64,000 bases of DNA from Lampropedia puyangensis. Lineage in GTDB: Bacteria; Pseudomonadota; Gammaproteobacteria; Burkholderiales; Burkholderiaceae_C. Of the stretch, positions 47,326 to 56,970 are shown piece after piece; position 1 is the stretch's first letter, and each line of letters begins with the position of its first letter. A model generated the notes under the pieces. It was not told the DNA's origin, did no database searches, and saw nothing but the letters and a program-made list of their open reading frames with translations. A program made the translations under genes and the position numbers. The DNA is taken from assembly GCF_004833285.1 (NCBI RefSeq), contig NZ_STFG01000001.1:372001-436000 (forward strand). The letters run 5' to 3'.

Positions 47326-48468
47326 TCAGCTAAAGAATCGCTTGAATTTATCTGCAAAGGATTGGCTGCTTGGTGAATGCTTGCCGCCACCTTTTTGCAG
47401 CGACTCATCGAATTCCTTGAGCGTTTTGCGCTGGAACTCGGTGAGCTTGACGGGGATTTCCACCTCGATATGGCAATACAGATCGCCAGCTACGCTGGAA
47501 CGCAGACCCTTGATGCCTTTACCGCGCAGACGGAATTGTTTACCAGGCTGCGTGCCTTCAGGAATATCAATGGCTGCTTTGCCACTGAGCGTCGGCACTT
47601 CAATTTCACCGCCCAACGCTGCTTTTGTCATGCTAATGGGCACTGTGCAGTGCAGGTCATCGCCATCGCGCTCAAAAATCTCGTGCGCCTTGACGCGAAT
47701 TTCAATGTACAGATCGCCTGGTGGCCCCCCGTTGGTGCCAGGTTCCCCATTGCCAGAGGAGCGAATGCGCATGCCATCGTCAATCCCCGCAGGAATTTTG
47801 ATTTCGAGCGTTTTCTGACTCTTGATTTTGCCTTGGCCATGGCAAGCTGAGCAGGGTTCAGGAATGATCTTCCCACTGCCGTGGCAAGTAGGGCAGGTTT
47901 GCTGTACGCTGAAAAAGCCTTGGCGCATCTGCACGGCGCCGTTGCCGTTACAGGTGGTGCAGGTTTTCACATCTGTGCCGGGCTTTGCTCCTGTGCCATG
48001 GCATGTGTCGCAGTCGTTCCAGGCTGGAATTTTGATTTGCGCATCTTTGCCTTGGGCGGCTTCTTCCAGGCTGATTTCCATTGCATAGGATAAATCATTG
48101 CCTTTATAAACTTGGCGTCCGCCGCCGCCACGGCGTTGCTGGCCGAACATGTCGCCAAAGATGTCGCCAAACGCCTCAGCGAAACCTCCGCCACCAAAAC
48201 CCTCTTGCCCACCAAAGCCGCCGCGCATATTGGGGTCCACTCCGGCATGGCCATATTGGTCGTATGCTGCGCGCTTTTGCGGGTCAGAGAGCATCTCGTA
48301 GGCTTCTTTGCCTTCCTTGAATTTCTCTTCTGCTGTTGCTTTGGCCTCGTCGCCTTGATGGCGATCAGGATGGTATTTGGAGGAGATCTTGCGGTACGCT
48401 TTTTTGATCTCGTCATCGCTGGCGTTTTTGGGCACGCCCAGCACTTCGTAGTAATCTCTTTTTGCCAT
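47326..48468 (-). CDS. dnaJ: Chaperone protein DnaJ (type I Hsp40)
   Basis: 380 aa from the ATG at 48468 ([18 protein letters not shown]). J domain with HPD in KYHPDRHQG (about residues 32-37), a Gly/Phe linker, four zinc-finger repeats ([32 protein letters not shown]), and C-terminal substrate domains. Stimulates DnaK ATPase and delivers clients. Third gene of grpE-dnaK-dnaJ, about 180 bp after dnaK. Confidence 0.98.
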   Translation of the reverse strand: MAKRDYYEVLGVPKNASDDEIKKAYRKISSKYHPDRHQGDEAKATAEEKFKEGKEAYEMLSDPQKRAAYDQYGHAGVDPNMRGGFGGQEGFGGGGFAEAFGDIFGDMFGQQRRGGGGRQVYKGNDLSYAMEISLEEAAQGKDAQIKIPAWNDCDTCHGTGAKPGTDVKTCTTCNGNGAVQMRQGFFSVQQTCPTCHGSGKIIPEPCSACHGQGKIKSQKTLEIKIPAGIDDGMRIRSSGNGEPGTNGGPPGDLYIEIRVKAHEIFERDGDDLHCTVPISMTKAALGGEIEVPTLSGKAAIDIPEGTQPGKQFRLRGKGIKGLRSSVAGDLYCHIEVEIPVKLTEFQRKTLKEFDESLQKGGGKHSPSSQSFADKFKRFFS

Positions 48469-48650
48469 GGTGTTCATCATCCCCAGTACAACGGGAGGGG
48501 CAGCCGGTTCATGAAAGCAGCAACGCCGCACGCGGCTTGTAAAGGCCAGGTGCGGCGGCAGCTGAGGGCTGGAGTGGGGTGGGTTGTTTCAAACTTGCGT
48601 CTTGAAAAGCCCGCCAGCGGTGTGGCACCACTCCTGCGAAGGTCGCAGAC

Positions 48651-50573
48651 TTAGTCTTTCTTGACTTCTTTAACTTCAGCATCCACCACATCATCTTCAG
48701 GAGCTTGGGCTTGTTGGCCTGCTGCACCTTCTGCGTTGCGTGCGGCTGCCTGAGCTTCTGCGTAGACCTTCTCGCCCAATTTTTGGCTAGCAGTCAGCAA
48801 CTCGGCAGTTTTGGCTGCAATTGCATCCTTGTCCTCGCCTTTGAGGGCCTCTTCCAAATCAGTAGCTGCCTTTTCAATCGACTCTTTCTCAGCAGCTTCG
48901 AGCTTGTCGCCATGCTCGCCCAGCGATTTGCGGATGTTGTGCAACGTGGCCTCGCCTTCGTTCTTGGCTTGCACCAGTTCCAGCTTTTTCTTGTCTTCAG
49001 CCGCATTCAGTTCGGCATCCTTGACCATTTGCTGAATTTCGTCTTCTGACAGACCGGAGTTGGCTTTAATGGTGATCTTGTTCTCTTTGCCTGTGCCTTT
49101 GTCCTTGGCGCTGACGTGCAAGATGCCGTTGGCGTCAATGTCAAAGCTCACTTCAATTTGCGGTGTGCCGCGTGGTGCTGGAGCAATGCCTTCCAAGTTG
49201 AACTCACCCAGCAATTTATTGCCCGATGCCACTTCGCGCTCACCCTGGAACACTTTGATCGTCACCGCAGGCTGGTTGTCGTCCGCAGTGGAGAACGTTT
49301 GAGCGTGCTTGGTGGGGATGGTCGTGTTTTTGGTGATCATCTTCGTCATCACACCGCCCAGGGTTTCAATACCCAGAGACAGGGGCGTCACGTCCAGCAG
49401 CAACACGTCGGTGCGGTCACCCGAGAGCACCTGGCCTTGTACGGCAGCACCCACAGCAACAGCTTCATCAGGGTTTACGTCACGGCGTGGTTCTTTGCCA
49501 AAGAAGTCCTTCACGGCTTCTTGCACTTTTGGCATGCGGGTTTGTCCGCCCACCAGAATCACGTCATCAATGTCGCTGATTTTCACGCCAGCATCTTTGA
49601 TGGCAGTGCGGCATGGCTCGATCGAGCGGGCAATCAAGTCTTCCACCAGCGATTCGAGTTTGGCGCGTGTCAACTTGATGTTCAAGTGTTTCGGACCAGA
49701 TGCATCGGCTGTGATGTAAGGCAGATTGATATCGGTTTGTGTGCTGTTGGAGAGTTCGATTTTGGCTTTTTCAGCAGCTTCTTTCAGGCGTTGCAGTGCC
49801 AGTACATCTTTGGACAGGTCAACGGCTTGCTCTTTCTTGAACTCGTCGATGATGTAGTTGATGATGCGTTGGTCAAAGTCTTCACCGCCCAAGAATGTGT
49901 CACCGTTGGTAGAGAGGACTTCAAACTGTTTTTCGCCGTCGACGTCAGCGATTTCGATGATGGATACGTCAAACGTACCGCCACCCAAGTCGTACACCGC
50001 AATCTTGCGGTCACCTTTGCCGGCTTTATCCAGGCCAAAGGCCAGTGCAGCAGCAGTTGGTTCGTTGATGATGCGTTTGACCTCCAAGCCTGCGATACGA
50101 CCAGCGTCTTTAGTTGCTTGGCGTTGTGCATCGTTGAAATAAGCAGGAACCGTGATCACGGCTTCAGTCACTGGCTCGCCCAAGAAGTCTTCTGCGGTTT
50201 TCTTCATCTTGCGCAGAATTTCGGCGCTGACCTGTTGAGGGGCCAGTTTGTCGCCACGGGCTTCAACCCATGCGTCACCGTTGTCTGCCTTGACGATTTT
50301 GTAAGGCATCTTTTCGATGTCTTTTTGTACTTCTTTATCTTCAAAGCGGCGGCCAACCAAGCGCTTGACGGCGTAGATGGTGTTGGCTGCGTTGGTGACG
50401 GCTTGGCGCTTTGCTGATGCGCCAACCAGAATTTCGCCGTCTTGTTGATACGCGACGATGGACGGAGTGGTGCGTGCGCCTTCGCTGTTTTCGATCACTC
50501 GGGTGGAGTTGCCTTCCATCACGGAAACGCAACTGTTGGTTGTGCCGAGGTCAATACCGATGATTTTTCCCAT
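48651..50573 (-). CDS. dnaK: Molecular chaperone DnaK (Hsp70)
   Basis: 640 aa. N-terminal ATPase domain [18 protein letters not shown], phosphate-2 motif [18 protein letters not shown], interdomain linker [19 protein letters not shown], then substrate domain and helical lid ending [21 protein letters not shown] eight bases before the ATG. Works with DnaJ and GrpE; a sigma-32-type promoter lies just upstream, in addition to the one before grpE. Confidence 0.99.
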   Translation of the reverse strand: MGKIIGIDLGTTNSCVSVMEGNSTRVIENSEGARTTPSIVAYQQDGEILVGASAKRQAVTNAANTIYAVKRLVGRRFEDKEVQKDIEKMPYKIVKADNGDAWVEARGDKLAPQQVSAEILRKMKKTAEDFLGEPVTEAVITVPAYFNDAQRQATKDAGRIAGLEVKRIINEPTAAALAFGLDKAGKGDRKIAVYDLGGGTFDVSIIEIADVDGEKQFEVLSTNGDTFLGGEDFDQRIINYIIDEFKKEQAVDLSKDVLALQRLKEAAEKAKIELSNSTQTDINLPYITADASGPKHLNIKLTRAKLESLVEDLIARSIEPCRTAIKDAGVKISDIDDVILVGGQTRMPKVQEAVKDFFGKEPRRDVNPDEAVAVGAAVQGQVLSGDRTDVLLLDVTPLSLGIETLGGVMTKMITKNTTIPTKHAQTFSTADDNQPAVTIKVFQGEREVASGNKLLGEFNLEGIAPAPRGTPQIEVSFDIDANGILHVSAKDKGTGKENKITIKANSGLSEDEIQQMVKDAELNAAEDKKKLELVQAKNEGEATLHNIRKSLGEHGDKLEAAEKESIEKAATDLEEALKGEDKDAIAAKTAELLTASQKLGEKVYAEAQAAARNAEGAAGQQAQAPEDDVVDAEVKEVKKD

Positions 50574-50627
50574 TGTTCTTACTCCAAAATGTTTGATTTC
50601 GAATGAATTCGATGTGACTGTCCCTTA

Positions 50628-50654
50628 ATTAGGGGCCTTGGAAAGGGCTTCAAG
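50628..50654 (-). promoter_or_regulatory. Sigma-32 (RpoH) promoter of dnaK
   Basis: On the minus strand, CTTGAAG (50654-50648) is followed after 12 bases by CCCCTAAT (50635-50628), close to the heat-shock consensus CTTGAAA-N13-CCCCATnT. It lies about 55 bp upstream of the dnaK ATG and gives dnaK its own heat-inducible start inside the cluster. Confidence 0.75.
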
Positions 50655-50693
50655 AGGGGAGAGTCAAAAAAACTTGCCTGCCTTAAGGTCTTT

Positions 50694-50729
50694 CCCGCGC
50701 ATTGCAAAAATCAAATGATTCTGCGCGGG
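50694..50729. other. Stem-loop between grpE and dnaK
   Basis: CCCGCGCA and TGCGCGGG (8-bp arms, 20-base loop) lie 15 bp after the grpE stop. No T-tract follows on the minus strand, so it is more likely an mRNA stabiliser or partial terminator than a full terminator. Confidence 0.45.
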
Positions 50730-50743
50730 TAAGCAGTGCACCC

Positions 50744-51313
50744 TTAAGCAGCCACTACAACGAGAGCGGGGCGCAGGATGCGGTCGGCAATGGCATACCC
50801 TTTTTGCAGCACGCTGACTACGGTGCCAGATTCTTGCTCAGCCGGTACTGCGCTGATGGCTTGGTGCTGATTGGGGTCGAATTTGCTGCCAACCTCTGGT
50901 GCGATGGATTGCAGCTTGTTGCGCTCGAACACCGATTGAAGCTGACTCAGTGTGGCTTTGGTGCCTTCGAGCAGTTGTTCAGATGTTGCTGACTCGATAG
51001 CCAGCGCGGCATCGAGACTGTCGGCTACGGCCAACAAGTCTTGGGCAAAGCCCTCGATGCCGAATTTGCGGGCTTTGGCCACGTCGTCTTCTGCGCGGCG
51101 GCGGGCGTTTTCTGCGTCAGCCTTGGCACGCAGGAATTGCTCGGACAACTCCTGGTTTTTCGCTTGCAAGGCTTCTGCTTCAGCCGCTTGTGCTTTCAAA
51201 CTCTCTATTTCAGCGTACAGACCTGCCAATTCTTCATTGACATCAAGGCCGTCTGCTTGGGGAGCTTGGTCGGCGTTGTGGTTGGAAACGGGGTCTTTTT
51301 CTTCTGCTGTCAT
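50744..51313 (-). CDS. grpE: Nucleotide exchange factor GrpE
   Basis: 189 aa. A long N-terminal coiled-coil helix ([25 protein letters not shown]), [20 protein letters not shown], then the beta-wing that contacts DnaK ([27 protein letters not shown]) and the C-terminal block [23 protein letters not shown] precedes the ATG. Releases ADP from DnaK. First gene of the cluster behind a clear sigma-32 promoter. Confidence 0.97.
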   Translation of the reverse strand: MTAEEKDPVSNHNADQAPQADGLDVNEELAGLYAEIESLKAQAAEAEALQAKNQELSEQFLRAKADAENARRRAEDDVAKARKFGIEGFAQDLLAVADSLDAALAIESATSEQLLEGTKATLSQLQSVFERNKLQSIAPEVGSKFDPNQHQAISAVPAEQESGTVVSVLQKGYAIADRILRPALVVVAA

Positions 51314-51448
51314 GAAAAGTCCTTGGTGTTCGTTGTTTCAGTCTTTAAAAATGTTTGTTCAGGCGCCATCTTCGCGCTGCGGTATGGCCAGTCCTGAATC
51401 AAGCAAAAGGACGTGGAGTGCGACCAAACGCTTGCTTGCCCACAAGGA

Positions 51449-51474
51449 ATGGGGGGTGATTGGAGAATTTCAAG
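51449..51474 (-). promoter_or_regulatory. Sigma-32 (RpoH) promoter of grpE
   Basis: On the minus strand, CTTGAAA (51474-51468), exactly 13 bases, then CCCCAT (51454-51449): a perfect match to the heat-shock consensus at both elements and in spacing. It lies about 135 bp upstream of the grpE ATG. Confidence 0.9.
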
Positions 51475-51555
51475 AGTCCAGACGTTTTTTTCTGCTTCTC
51501 TGGGGGCAGTCAAGCGCATGCTGGCTGTTGTGGAACAGTGCTTTTAATGCGTTTT

Positions 51556-52686
51556 TTATACGTTCTTTTGTTCTTGGGCCGTTGGCTCAGGGACGTCGCT
51601 GGCTTGGGCACCATGCTCTTGCAGGGTCTCTTTGGCCTCTTGTTTGTCTTCAGGAGTTGCCTGCAAGCCCTCTTGTTGCGCCGCATTGTGGGGGTGGTAC
51701 TGCAGCTCTACCATGACGGGGAAATGGTCGGAGCCGATGCTGGGCAGGCGTGCAATATGTACCAACTCAAAATGGTCTGAGTGGAAAAAGTGATCCAACG
51801 GCCAGCGTGCGAACCAGTGCTCTGCATGGAATGTATTCACCAGTGAGCGGCCAACCCGGGGATCCAACAATCCACTGAGCTTGCGAAACAGCCGTGTGGT
51901 GGGTGACCAGGCTACATCGTTGAGGTCTCCAGCCACGATGGCTGGCCCTTCTTCCTTTTCCAAACTTTTGGCCAGCATCAGCAGTTCAATGTCTCGCTCA
52001 GTTGATTCTGCATTTTCTGTTGGACTGGGGGGCGCTGGGTGCAAGAAATGCACGCGCACCTGCAAATCCTTGACCAAAGTCAGGCTGGCATGCATGGAGG
52101 GCACATCGTCTTCCACGAGAAATTGCGTTTGCATCTCACTGAGCGGCAAGCGCGAATACACGTGCATGCCATACAAATTGTCGAGCGGGCAGGCCATTCG
52201 GAACGGGTAATCAGCCTCGAGTGGTTGCAGTTGCTGTTGCCACCATGCATCGGTTTCCAAGGTGACGAGGATATCGGGGCGGTGCTGTTGAACCAGTGCA
52301 ATCAGTGCTTGTGTGTTACGGTTGGGTGTGAGCACATTGGCGCTCATCAATTTCAGGCGGGGGCCGTGTTCATGCGCATCTGCCCAGCGCACTTCTTTGC
52401 GCCACAAAGGGGTGTACGGCATGATCCACCACAGTTGGTACAGTAAGCTGGCAAATGTGGTAATTCCAAGCCATAACGGCCAATAAGGGAAAGCGTTGGC
52501 GCCAGGCTGGAGGGGGGGTAACCATGTCAGTTGCATCAGCAATGCAATACCGAGCAATGTGGCCAGTTGTGAGCGCGGGAAGTCCCATATCCGCACCCAC
52601 CATACCCGTGACTTGAAGCATGGCAGTATGGTCAATACTACCAGCAGGCTGGAGAAAACAACAATCGCAATGGACAGGGCGTTCAT
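51556..52686 (-). CDS. Membrane-anchored endonuclease/exonuclease/phosphatase family protein
   Basis: 376 aa from the ATG at 52686. Three hydrophobic helices in the first 95 residues, then an EEP domain: SANVLTPNRNTQ, TLETDAWW (metal-binding Glu), VAGDLNDVAWSPTTRLFR (Asp-Asn pair) and GSDHFPVMVELQY (C-terminal Asp-His). A Gln/Glu-rich tail follows. The catalytic set is complete. The substrate (DNA, phospholipid or phosphoinositide-like) is unknown; the catalytic domain is probably periplasmic. Confidence 0.9.
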   Translation of the reverse strand: MNALSIAIVVFSSLLVVLTILPCFKSRVWWVRIWDFPRSQLATLLGIALLMQLTWLPPLQPGANAFPYWPLWLGITTFASLLYQLWWIMPYTPLWRKEVRWADAHEHGPRLKLMSANVLTPNRNTQALIALVQQHRPDILVTLETDAWWQQQLQPLEADYPFRMACPLDNLYGMHVYSRLPLSEMQTQFLVEDDVPSMHASLTLVKDLQVRVHFLHPAPPSPTENAESTERDIELLMLAKSLEKEEGPAIVAGDLNDVAWSPTTRLFRKLSGLLDPRVGRSLVNTFHAEHWFARWPLDHFFHSDHFELVHIARLPSIGSDHFPVMVELQYHPHNAAQQEGLQATPEDKQEAKETLQEHGAQASDVPEPTAQEQKNV

Positions 52687-52845
52687 GCCGCACATTCTGA
52701 AGGATTGTCAGAGCCCCCATGGCCCAATACCGTATACGCCATCTAAGCGCGCTATTTCCTTATTTTGCAATGTGGCAGGTGGCCCCATCTATCCAAGTCC
52801 GGCCCTGTCTGGGCGTTTGCCGTGTTTGCGCAAATACACAGCTTT

Positions 52846-53370
52846 TTACCGTGCGTCGCTGGAGTGCACTTGCAAAGCCTCGAGAAAGCGTGAAACCATG
52901 TTGTAGGCCGCAATGGTTGCGGTCAGTTCAATTATTTCTTTCTCGGAAAAGTGCTGCGCCACTGCCTGAAATACGCTGTCAGGGACTTGGACTTTTTGGG
53001 TCATGACATCGGTATAGGTCAGGACGTCTCGTTGCTGTTGGCTAAACACTGTGCTGCTTTCCCAATCGGCCAGCGCATCAAGTTGCGGCTGGCTGATGCC
53101 TTCAGCCAAGGCAATAGGGGCATGTTGGTCTGCCTCATAAGGTGCGCCGTTGAGTACTGCCACACGCATGATGACAAGCTCCCGCAAGCTACCAGTGAGG
53201 CTGCTTTTCTGGCGAATCGCCGTGAGGTAACTCAGCCAGCCCTCTGCAATATTGGGACTGTGCAGCAGCATTTGGTAAAGATGCAGCACGCTGCCACGCT
53301 CTTGGGTGATGCGCTGTGCTAGTGGTGCAATTGTCGGGGAGTCTAAATTAGCATAGGCAATTCGGGCCAT
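52846..53370 (-). CDS. Carboxymuconolactone decarboxylase (CMD/AhpD-like) family protein
   Basis: 174 aa. CMD core LRELVIMRVAVLNGAPYEADQHAPIALAEG, containing the E-xx-x-H pair but no CxxC, so it is not a peroxidase of the AhpD type. AAAGGA precedes the ATG. Such proteins often sit in catabolic operons as decarboxylases or with no known activity. Downstream of the tctC-like gene in the unit SDR-TctC-CMD. Confidence 0.88.
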   Translation of the reverse strand: MARIAYANLDSPTIAPLAQRITQERGSVLHLYQMLLHSPNIAEGWLSYLTAIRQKSSLTGSLRELVIMRVAVLNGAPYEADQHAPIALAEGISQPQLDALADWESSTVFSQQQRDVLTYTDVMTQKVQVPDSVFQAVAQHFSEKEIIELTATIAAYNMVSRFLEALQVHSSDAR

Positions 53371-53391
53371 GGTATTTCCTTTAAGAGGGGG

Positions 53392-54363
53392 TCATTCAGG
53401 TGCCAGCACTTTTCGTGCGATCAAGTCGGCCATCACATCCGAGTCTTTGCGCACGCGGGCACTGAATGCGTCGGGCGCGTTGTTCACGATGTCAAATGCA
53501 CTGTCGCGCAATTTTTGGGCGACTTTGGGGTCTTGCATCGTTGCTTTTGTCGCAGAGAGGATTTTCTGGCGCACGTCTTCTGGCAAGCCAGCAGGGGCGA
53601 CTAAGCCAATCCATGTTGGAATTTCAAAGCCTGGAATGATCTCAGACATGGTGGGGATATTGGGCAGAGCTGTGGCACGCTGCGGGCTGCTGACCGCTAA
53701 CGCACGAATGCGCCCTGACTGGATGTGAGGCAGCATGACGGACAAACCTGCAAAAGCGAAGTCCACATGCTCTCCCATCAAATCAGCAAGCAAGGGGCCT
53801 GCGCCGCGATAAGGAACATGCGTAGTCTGGAGTTTGTAGTGGTCTGATAGCGTTGCACTGTTGACATGACCCGCAGAGGCTGCGCCAGCCGAGCCGTAGG
53901 CCAACCCTGGCTTACTTTTGATGTAATCAACCAGCTCTTGCACAGATTGCACCGGCAAATTTTCACGCACTACTAATACTTGTGGTGTGGTGACAAGCAG
54001 GCTTAAATAATCAAACGAGGTGAACGTATCAAAACGCAGGTTGGCAATGGTGTGGTGGTTGACCGCTTGGGAGTCGAGTGCCAGCATCAAGGTGTAGCCA
54101 TCTGGCTTCGCTCTGGCCAAGTCTGCGGCAGCCAGAGAGCCGCTTGCCCCAGGCTTGTTTTCAACCACAACCGTTTGACCTAGGTGTTTGCCCAGCGTTT
54201 CGTTGATGGTGCGCGCAGTTTGGTCCACAGCGCCGCCAGGGGCAAAGGGCACAAGAAGCCGAATGGGCTGCGTGGGCCAACCATTGGAAAAGGCCGTTTG
54301 TGTGGCCAAAAGCAAGGCCGCTCCTAGGGTACCGGTCAACCAGGTTCTTCTTTGAATGCGCAT
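53392..54363 (-). CDS. Bug/TctC-family tripartite tricarboxylate transporter substrate-binding protein
   Basis: 323 aa from the ATG at 54363, fixed by AAAGGAGA; a 91-codon in-frame extension overlaps the upstream gene and is not protein-like. Signal peptide ending AFS/NGWP. Bug-family blocks PIRLLVPFAPGGAVDQTAR, VVENKPGASGSLAA, PDGYTLML and PYRGAGPLLADLMGEHVDF. Periplasmic carboxylate-binding protein; no TctA/TctB membrane genes are nearby, as is common for Bug proteins. Confidence 0.94.
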   Translation of the reverse strand: MRIQRRTWLTGTLGAALLLATQTAFSNGWPTQPIRLLVPFAPGGAVDQTARTINETLGKHLGQTVVVENKPGASGSLAAADLARAKPDGYTLMLALDSQAVNHHTIANLRFDTFTSFDYLSLLVTTPQVLVVRENLPVQSVQELVDYIKSKPGLAYGSAGAASAGHVNSATLSDHYKLQTTHVPYRGAGPLLADLMGEHVDFAFAGLSVMLPHIQSGRIRALAVSSPQRATALPNIPTMSEIIPGFEIPTWIGLVAPAGLPEDVRQKILSATKATMQDPKVAQKLRDSAFDIVNNAPDAFSARVRKDSDVMADLIARKVLAPE

Positions 54364-54436
54364 ATTAATGTCTCCTTTTGTTGTATTGAAATCGTGTGCC
54401 GTACAGATCTTTTGATGCTCTACCTCAGGGCTCTCT

Positions 54437-55231
54437 TTAGCGTGTAGCTGCCACAAGGCCGCCATCCACCACAATTTCTGTTCCTGTGATGTAGCGGCTT
54501 TCATCTGCCACCAGAAACAGCACGGCATGTGCGGTATCCCACCCGCTGCCCATGTGGCCAATGGGGACTTGGTTGTGGCGTTGTGCAATAAAGCCTTCTG
54601 TATCGCCGGCAGCGTATTTACTGGCCAGGCCTTCAATCAAAGGGGTATTCATCAGGCCAGGCACCACGCAATTGAGGCGAATCCCATCTTTTCCATGAAT
54701 GACTGCGCTGGTTCGGGTGAATTGCATCAATCCTGCCTTGGCTGCGGCATAAGCAACCTGCGGCTTGCCGATGTAACGCAGCCCGGCAACAGATGACACG
54801 TTCACAATGGCTCCGCCGCCTTGCTGGCGCATGTGTGGGATTACGTATTTGCAGCCTAGAAATGCGCTGGTCATGTTGACTTGAAGTTGGGCGTTCCAGA
54901 TGTCTTCATCCATATCCTCGGGCCCTCCGCGCATGGAAAGCCCAACGTTGTTGACAAGAATGTCGATGCGGCCATGTTTTTGCAGGCATTGGTTGACCGC
55001 CTCCTGTACTTGATTCGAATCGGTTGCATCGCATGCCATTACGCAAGCATTGAGTCCCTCTTGTCGCAGACACTCCAAAGTGTTTTGCGCATGGTCTAAC
55101 ACCAAGTCTGTACCAAATACCTGTGCCCCTTGTCGCGCCAATAGCACAGAGGTTGCCCGGCCATTCCCCCACCCGTCAGCCACTGCGCCACAGCCGAAGA
55201 CCAGTGCCACTTTCCCATTTAAGTCCAGCAT
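54437..55231 (-). CDS. Short-chain dehydrogenase/reductase
   Basis: 264 aa. The nucleotide-binding region VFGCGAVADGWGNGRATSVLLA is a variant of TGxxxGxG. NNVG, Ser in NVSSVAG, catalytic Y-A-A-A-K, and C-terminal YITGTEIVVDGGL. Classical SDR using NAD(P); substrate unknown. AAGGAA precedes the ATG. First gene of the SDR-TctC-CMD unit, divergent from a LysR gene, suggesting a catabolic locus. Confidence 0.92.
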   Translation of the reverse strand: MLDLNGKVALVFGCGAVADGWGNGRATSVLLARQGAQVFGTDLVLDHAQNTLECLRQEGLNACVMACDATDSNQVQEAVNQCLQKHGRIDILVNNVGLSMRGGPEDMDEDIWNAQLQVNMTSAFLGCKYVIPHMRQQGGGAIVNVSSVAGLRYIGKPQVAYAAAKAGLMQFTRTSAVIHGKDGIRLNCVVPGLMNTPLIEGLASKYAAGDTEGFIAQRHNQVPIGHMGSGWDTAHAVLFLVADESRYITGTEIVVDGGLVAATR

Positions 55232-55271
55232 GTGTGTTTTTCCTTGTTCTCAATCGTTGATTTCTTTATTG

Positions 55272-55322
55272 ATTCTAGGAATGCTGCTTTAATTGATGAA
55301 ATACTTTTTTTCTTTCAATTAA
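55272..55322. promoter_or_regulatory. Palindromes in the SDR / LysR divergent gap
   Basis: TTAATTG (55289-55295) and CAATTAA (55316-55322) form a 7-bp inverted repeat with a 20-base spacer, beside ATTC-TAG-GAAT (55272-55282). The 103-bp gap is AT-rich. Plausible operators for the LysR protein at 55335; not an established motif. Confidence 0.4.
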
Positions 55323-55334
55323 TAGATTCATTGC

Positions 55335-56273
55335 ATGAATATTCAGCCGAGGCATTTGCGCATTTTTGTGGCATTGGCGCACAGCCTGAATTTTAGTCGC
55401 ACCGCCGACCAGTTCTTCATTACGCAGCCTTCTTTGAGCAAGGCGGTGAAGGATTTTGAGGACATACTTGGTGTTGCGCTGTTCGAGCGCTCCACCCGCA
55501 CTGTTCGCTTGACGCACAGTGGAGCAGAGCTTTTGCCATTGGCAACCCAACTACTGGGTGAACTCGATGGCGGGTTACAGCAGTTGCAGCAGCTGGCAGG
55601 CAGTGTTTCGCGAAAGCTTTCCATAGCCGCTTTGCCTTCGTTGGCCAGTACTTTGTTGCCAGTGCCGGTGTTGCACTTACAACGCCAGCCTCAGAATCCT
55701 GTAGCTATTCGCATTTATGACGGTTCGGACAGCGCATCGGTGCAGCGATTGTTGCGCTACCAAGTGGACTTTGCACTTGCCAGCTCGCATGCCATCGGTC
55801 AAGAGCTCCGTTATGAGGAGTTACTTCGTGACCGGTTTGTGGTGGTAGGCGCCAAATCGTGGCATGCTGCTTTGGCACGCCCACTCTCGTTGGATGCATT
55901 AGCCAAACTGCCGGTCATCACCATGACGGATCAGAGTTCAAGCGCTAAGTATTTGATGGCCGCCTACCTGCAGAAAGGTAAAGTGTTTCAGCCTTTGTTG
56001 CAGCTTGACCAAGTAGGGACAATTTGTTCTTTTGTCGAGCAGGGCGTAGGCGTTGCAGTTTTGCCTTACCTAGGCGCTATTCCGTTGCTTGCTGTGAAAG
56101 GCTTGCGATGCCAGGATATTGTGGATGGCCCGGTTCGCTCCATTGGCATTGTCACGCGTGACTCAGCCAAGCTATCGGTATTGGCTGAGCAAGCCTTGAA
56201 TTTAGTGACCGATGCTGCGCAAAAATTGGCAAATCAGAGGCCTGAATGGCTGGTTACCTCACGCAGCAAGTAG
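55335..56273 (+). CDS. LysR-family transcriptional regulator
   Basis: 312 aa. HTH in LRIFVALAHSLNFSRTADQFFITQPSLSKAVKDFE, then effector domain with EQGVGVAVLPYLGAIPLL. The short divergent gap to the SDR gene suggests it controls the SDR-TctC-CMD unit. No clear Shine-Dalgarno; the start was chosen by the family N-terminus. Confidence 0.92.
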   Translation: MNIQPRHLRIFVALAHSLNFSRTADQFFITQPSLSKAVKDFEDILGVALFERSTRTVRLTHSGAELLPLATQLLGELDGGLQQLQQLAGSVSRKLSIAALPSLASTLLPVPVLHLQRQPQNPVAIRIYDGSDSASVQRLLRYQVDFALASSHAIGQELRYEELLRDRFVVVGAKSWHAALARPLSLDALAKLPVITMTDQSSSAKYLMAAYLQKGKVFQPLLQLDQVGTICSFVEQGVGVAVLPYLGAIPLLAVKGLRCQDIVDGPVRSIGIVTRDSAKLSVLAEQALNLVTDAAQKLANQRPEWLVTSRSK

Positions 56274-56287
56274 TTCAATAGCCATGC

Positions 56288-56719
56288 TTATCGGTTTTGC
56301 TGAGGTGGAAACACACGATACCAAAAACCATAGACAGAGCATGCAGCACAAAATGAAAAAGCCCACTCCAAGGTAGTAAACAGCATCAACGCAAAGCAAG
56401 GTGCAATCCATAGCGGGCTCCCCAAGGAATAGGCCAATAGCGAAACACTGCTGGCGATAAATAGGACTTTGTTGGCAAACATTTTGGCGCCTGCGTTTTC
56501 CTTTTTGCCAGCCCAGCCGTTGATCTCAAACGACTTGGCCAATACGCGGTGCAAGGGGCAAAAGTAGTGCCCCAGAAAACCACGAACGAATCCCTGCACC
56601 ACGAGAATTCCCATGCACCATGGCGTGATTTTCCATGCAGCCAAGCAGACAAGAAAGCTGACAAAGGCTTCCCATCGGGTAACGTTAGACCAAACGGGTG
56701 GCAAATCGAATCTAAGCAT
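56288..56719 (-). CDS. DUF4395 membrane protein
   Basis: 143 aa with about four hydrophobic segments. Cysteine-rich for a membrane protein: GHYFCPLHR, and a C-A-A-C pair in FSFCAACSVYGFWY. AAAGGA precedes the ATG. DUF4395 proteins are often found with thioredoxin-like, rhodanese or thiosulfate genes, hinting at sulfur redox work. Divergent from a BigR/SqrR-like repressor, and an AT-rich palindrome lies about 55-80 bp upstream. Confidence 0.88.
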   Translation of the reverse strand: MLRFDLPPVWSNVTRWEAFVSFLVCLAAWKITPWCMGILVVQGFVRGFLGHYFCPLHRVLAKSFEINGWAGKKENAGAKMFANKVLFIASSVSLLAYSLGSPLWIAPCFALMLFTTLEWAFSFCAACSVYGFWYRVFPPQQNR

Positions 56720-56773
56720 GGTCGTTCCTTTTGTATTAGAGATTGGGCAACATTGATGTGATTGTATTTCTTG

Positions 56774-56801
56774 ATATTAGTATATTAGAAATTAATAATA
56801 T
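56774..56801. promoter_or_regulatory. AT-rich palindrome, candidate operator of the ArsR-family repressor
   Basis: ATATTA (56774-56779) and TAATAT (56796-56801) flank two copies of TATTAG, in an AT-rich block upstream of the DUF4395 gene. Position and composition resemble operators of BigR-type repressors; the match is not to an exact published sequence. Confidence 0.45.
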
Positions 56802-56970
56802 TTATTGTCTGTGTCCTACTAAATTTGAAAGCATGCAGCAATGCTGGCATAGCGCATCTGGCAGGGCATGAACCAGATGCGTGCATAGTTTGTTCGGGCG
56901 CGAGAGGGTAGCAGTCAATACACCCACATGCCTTGGCGATAATGCATGGGTTATTGCCTAACTTGCAGCC

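Noticed and set aside
49116-50417. 433-codon open frame on the plus strand across dnaK
   Set aside because: It is antisense to dnaK, has no recognisable domain, and open complementary frames are common opposite highly expressed genes with biased codons.
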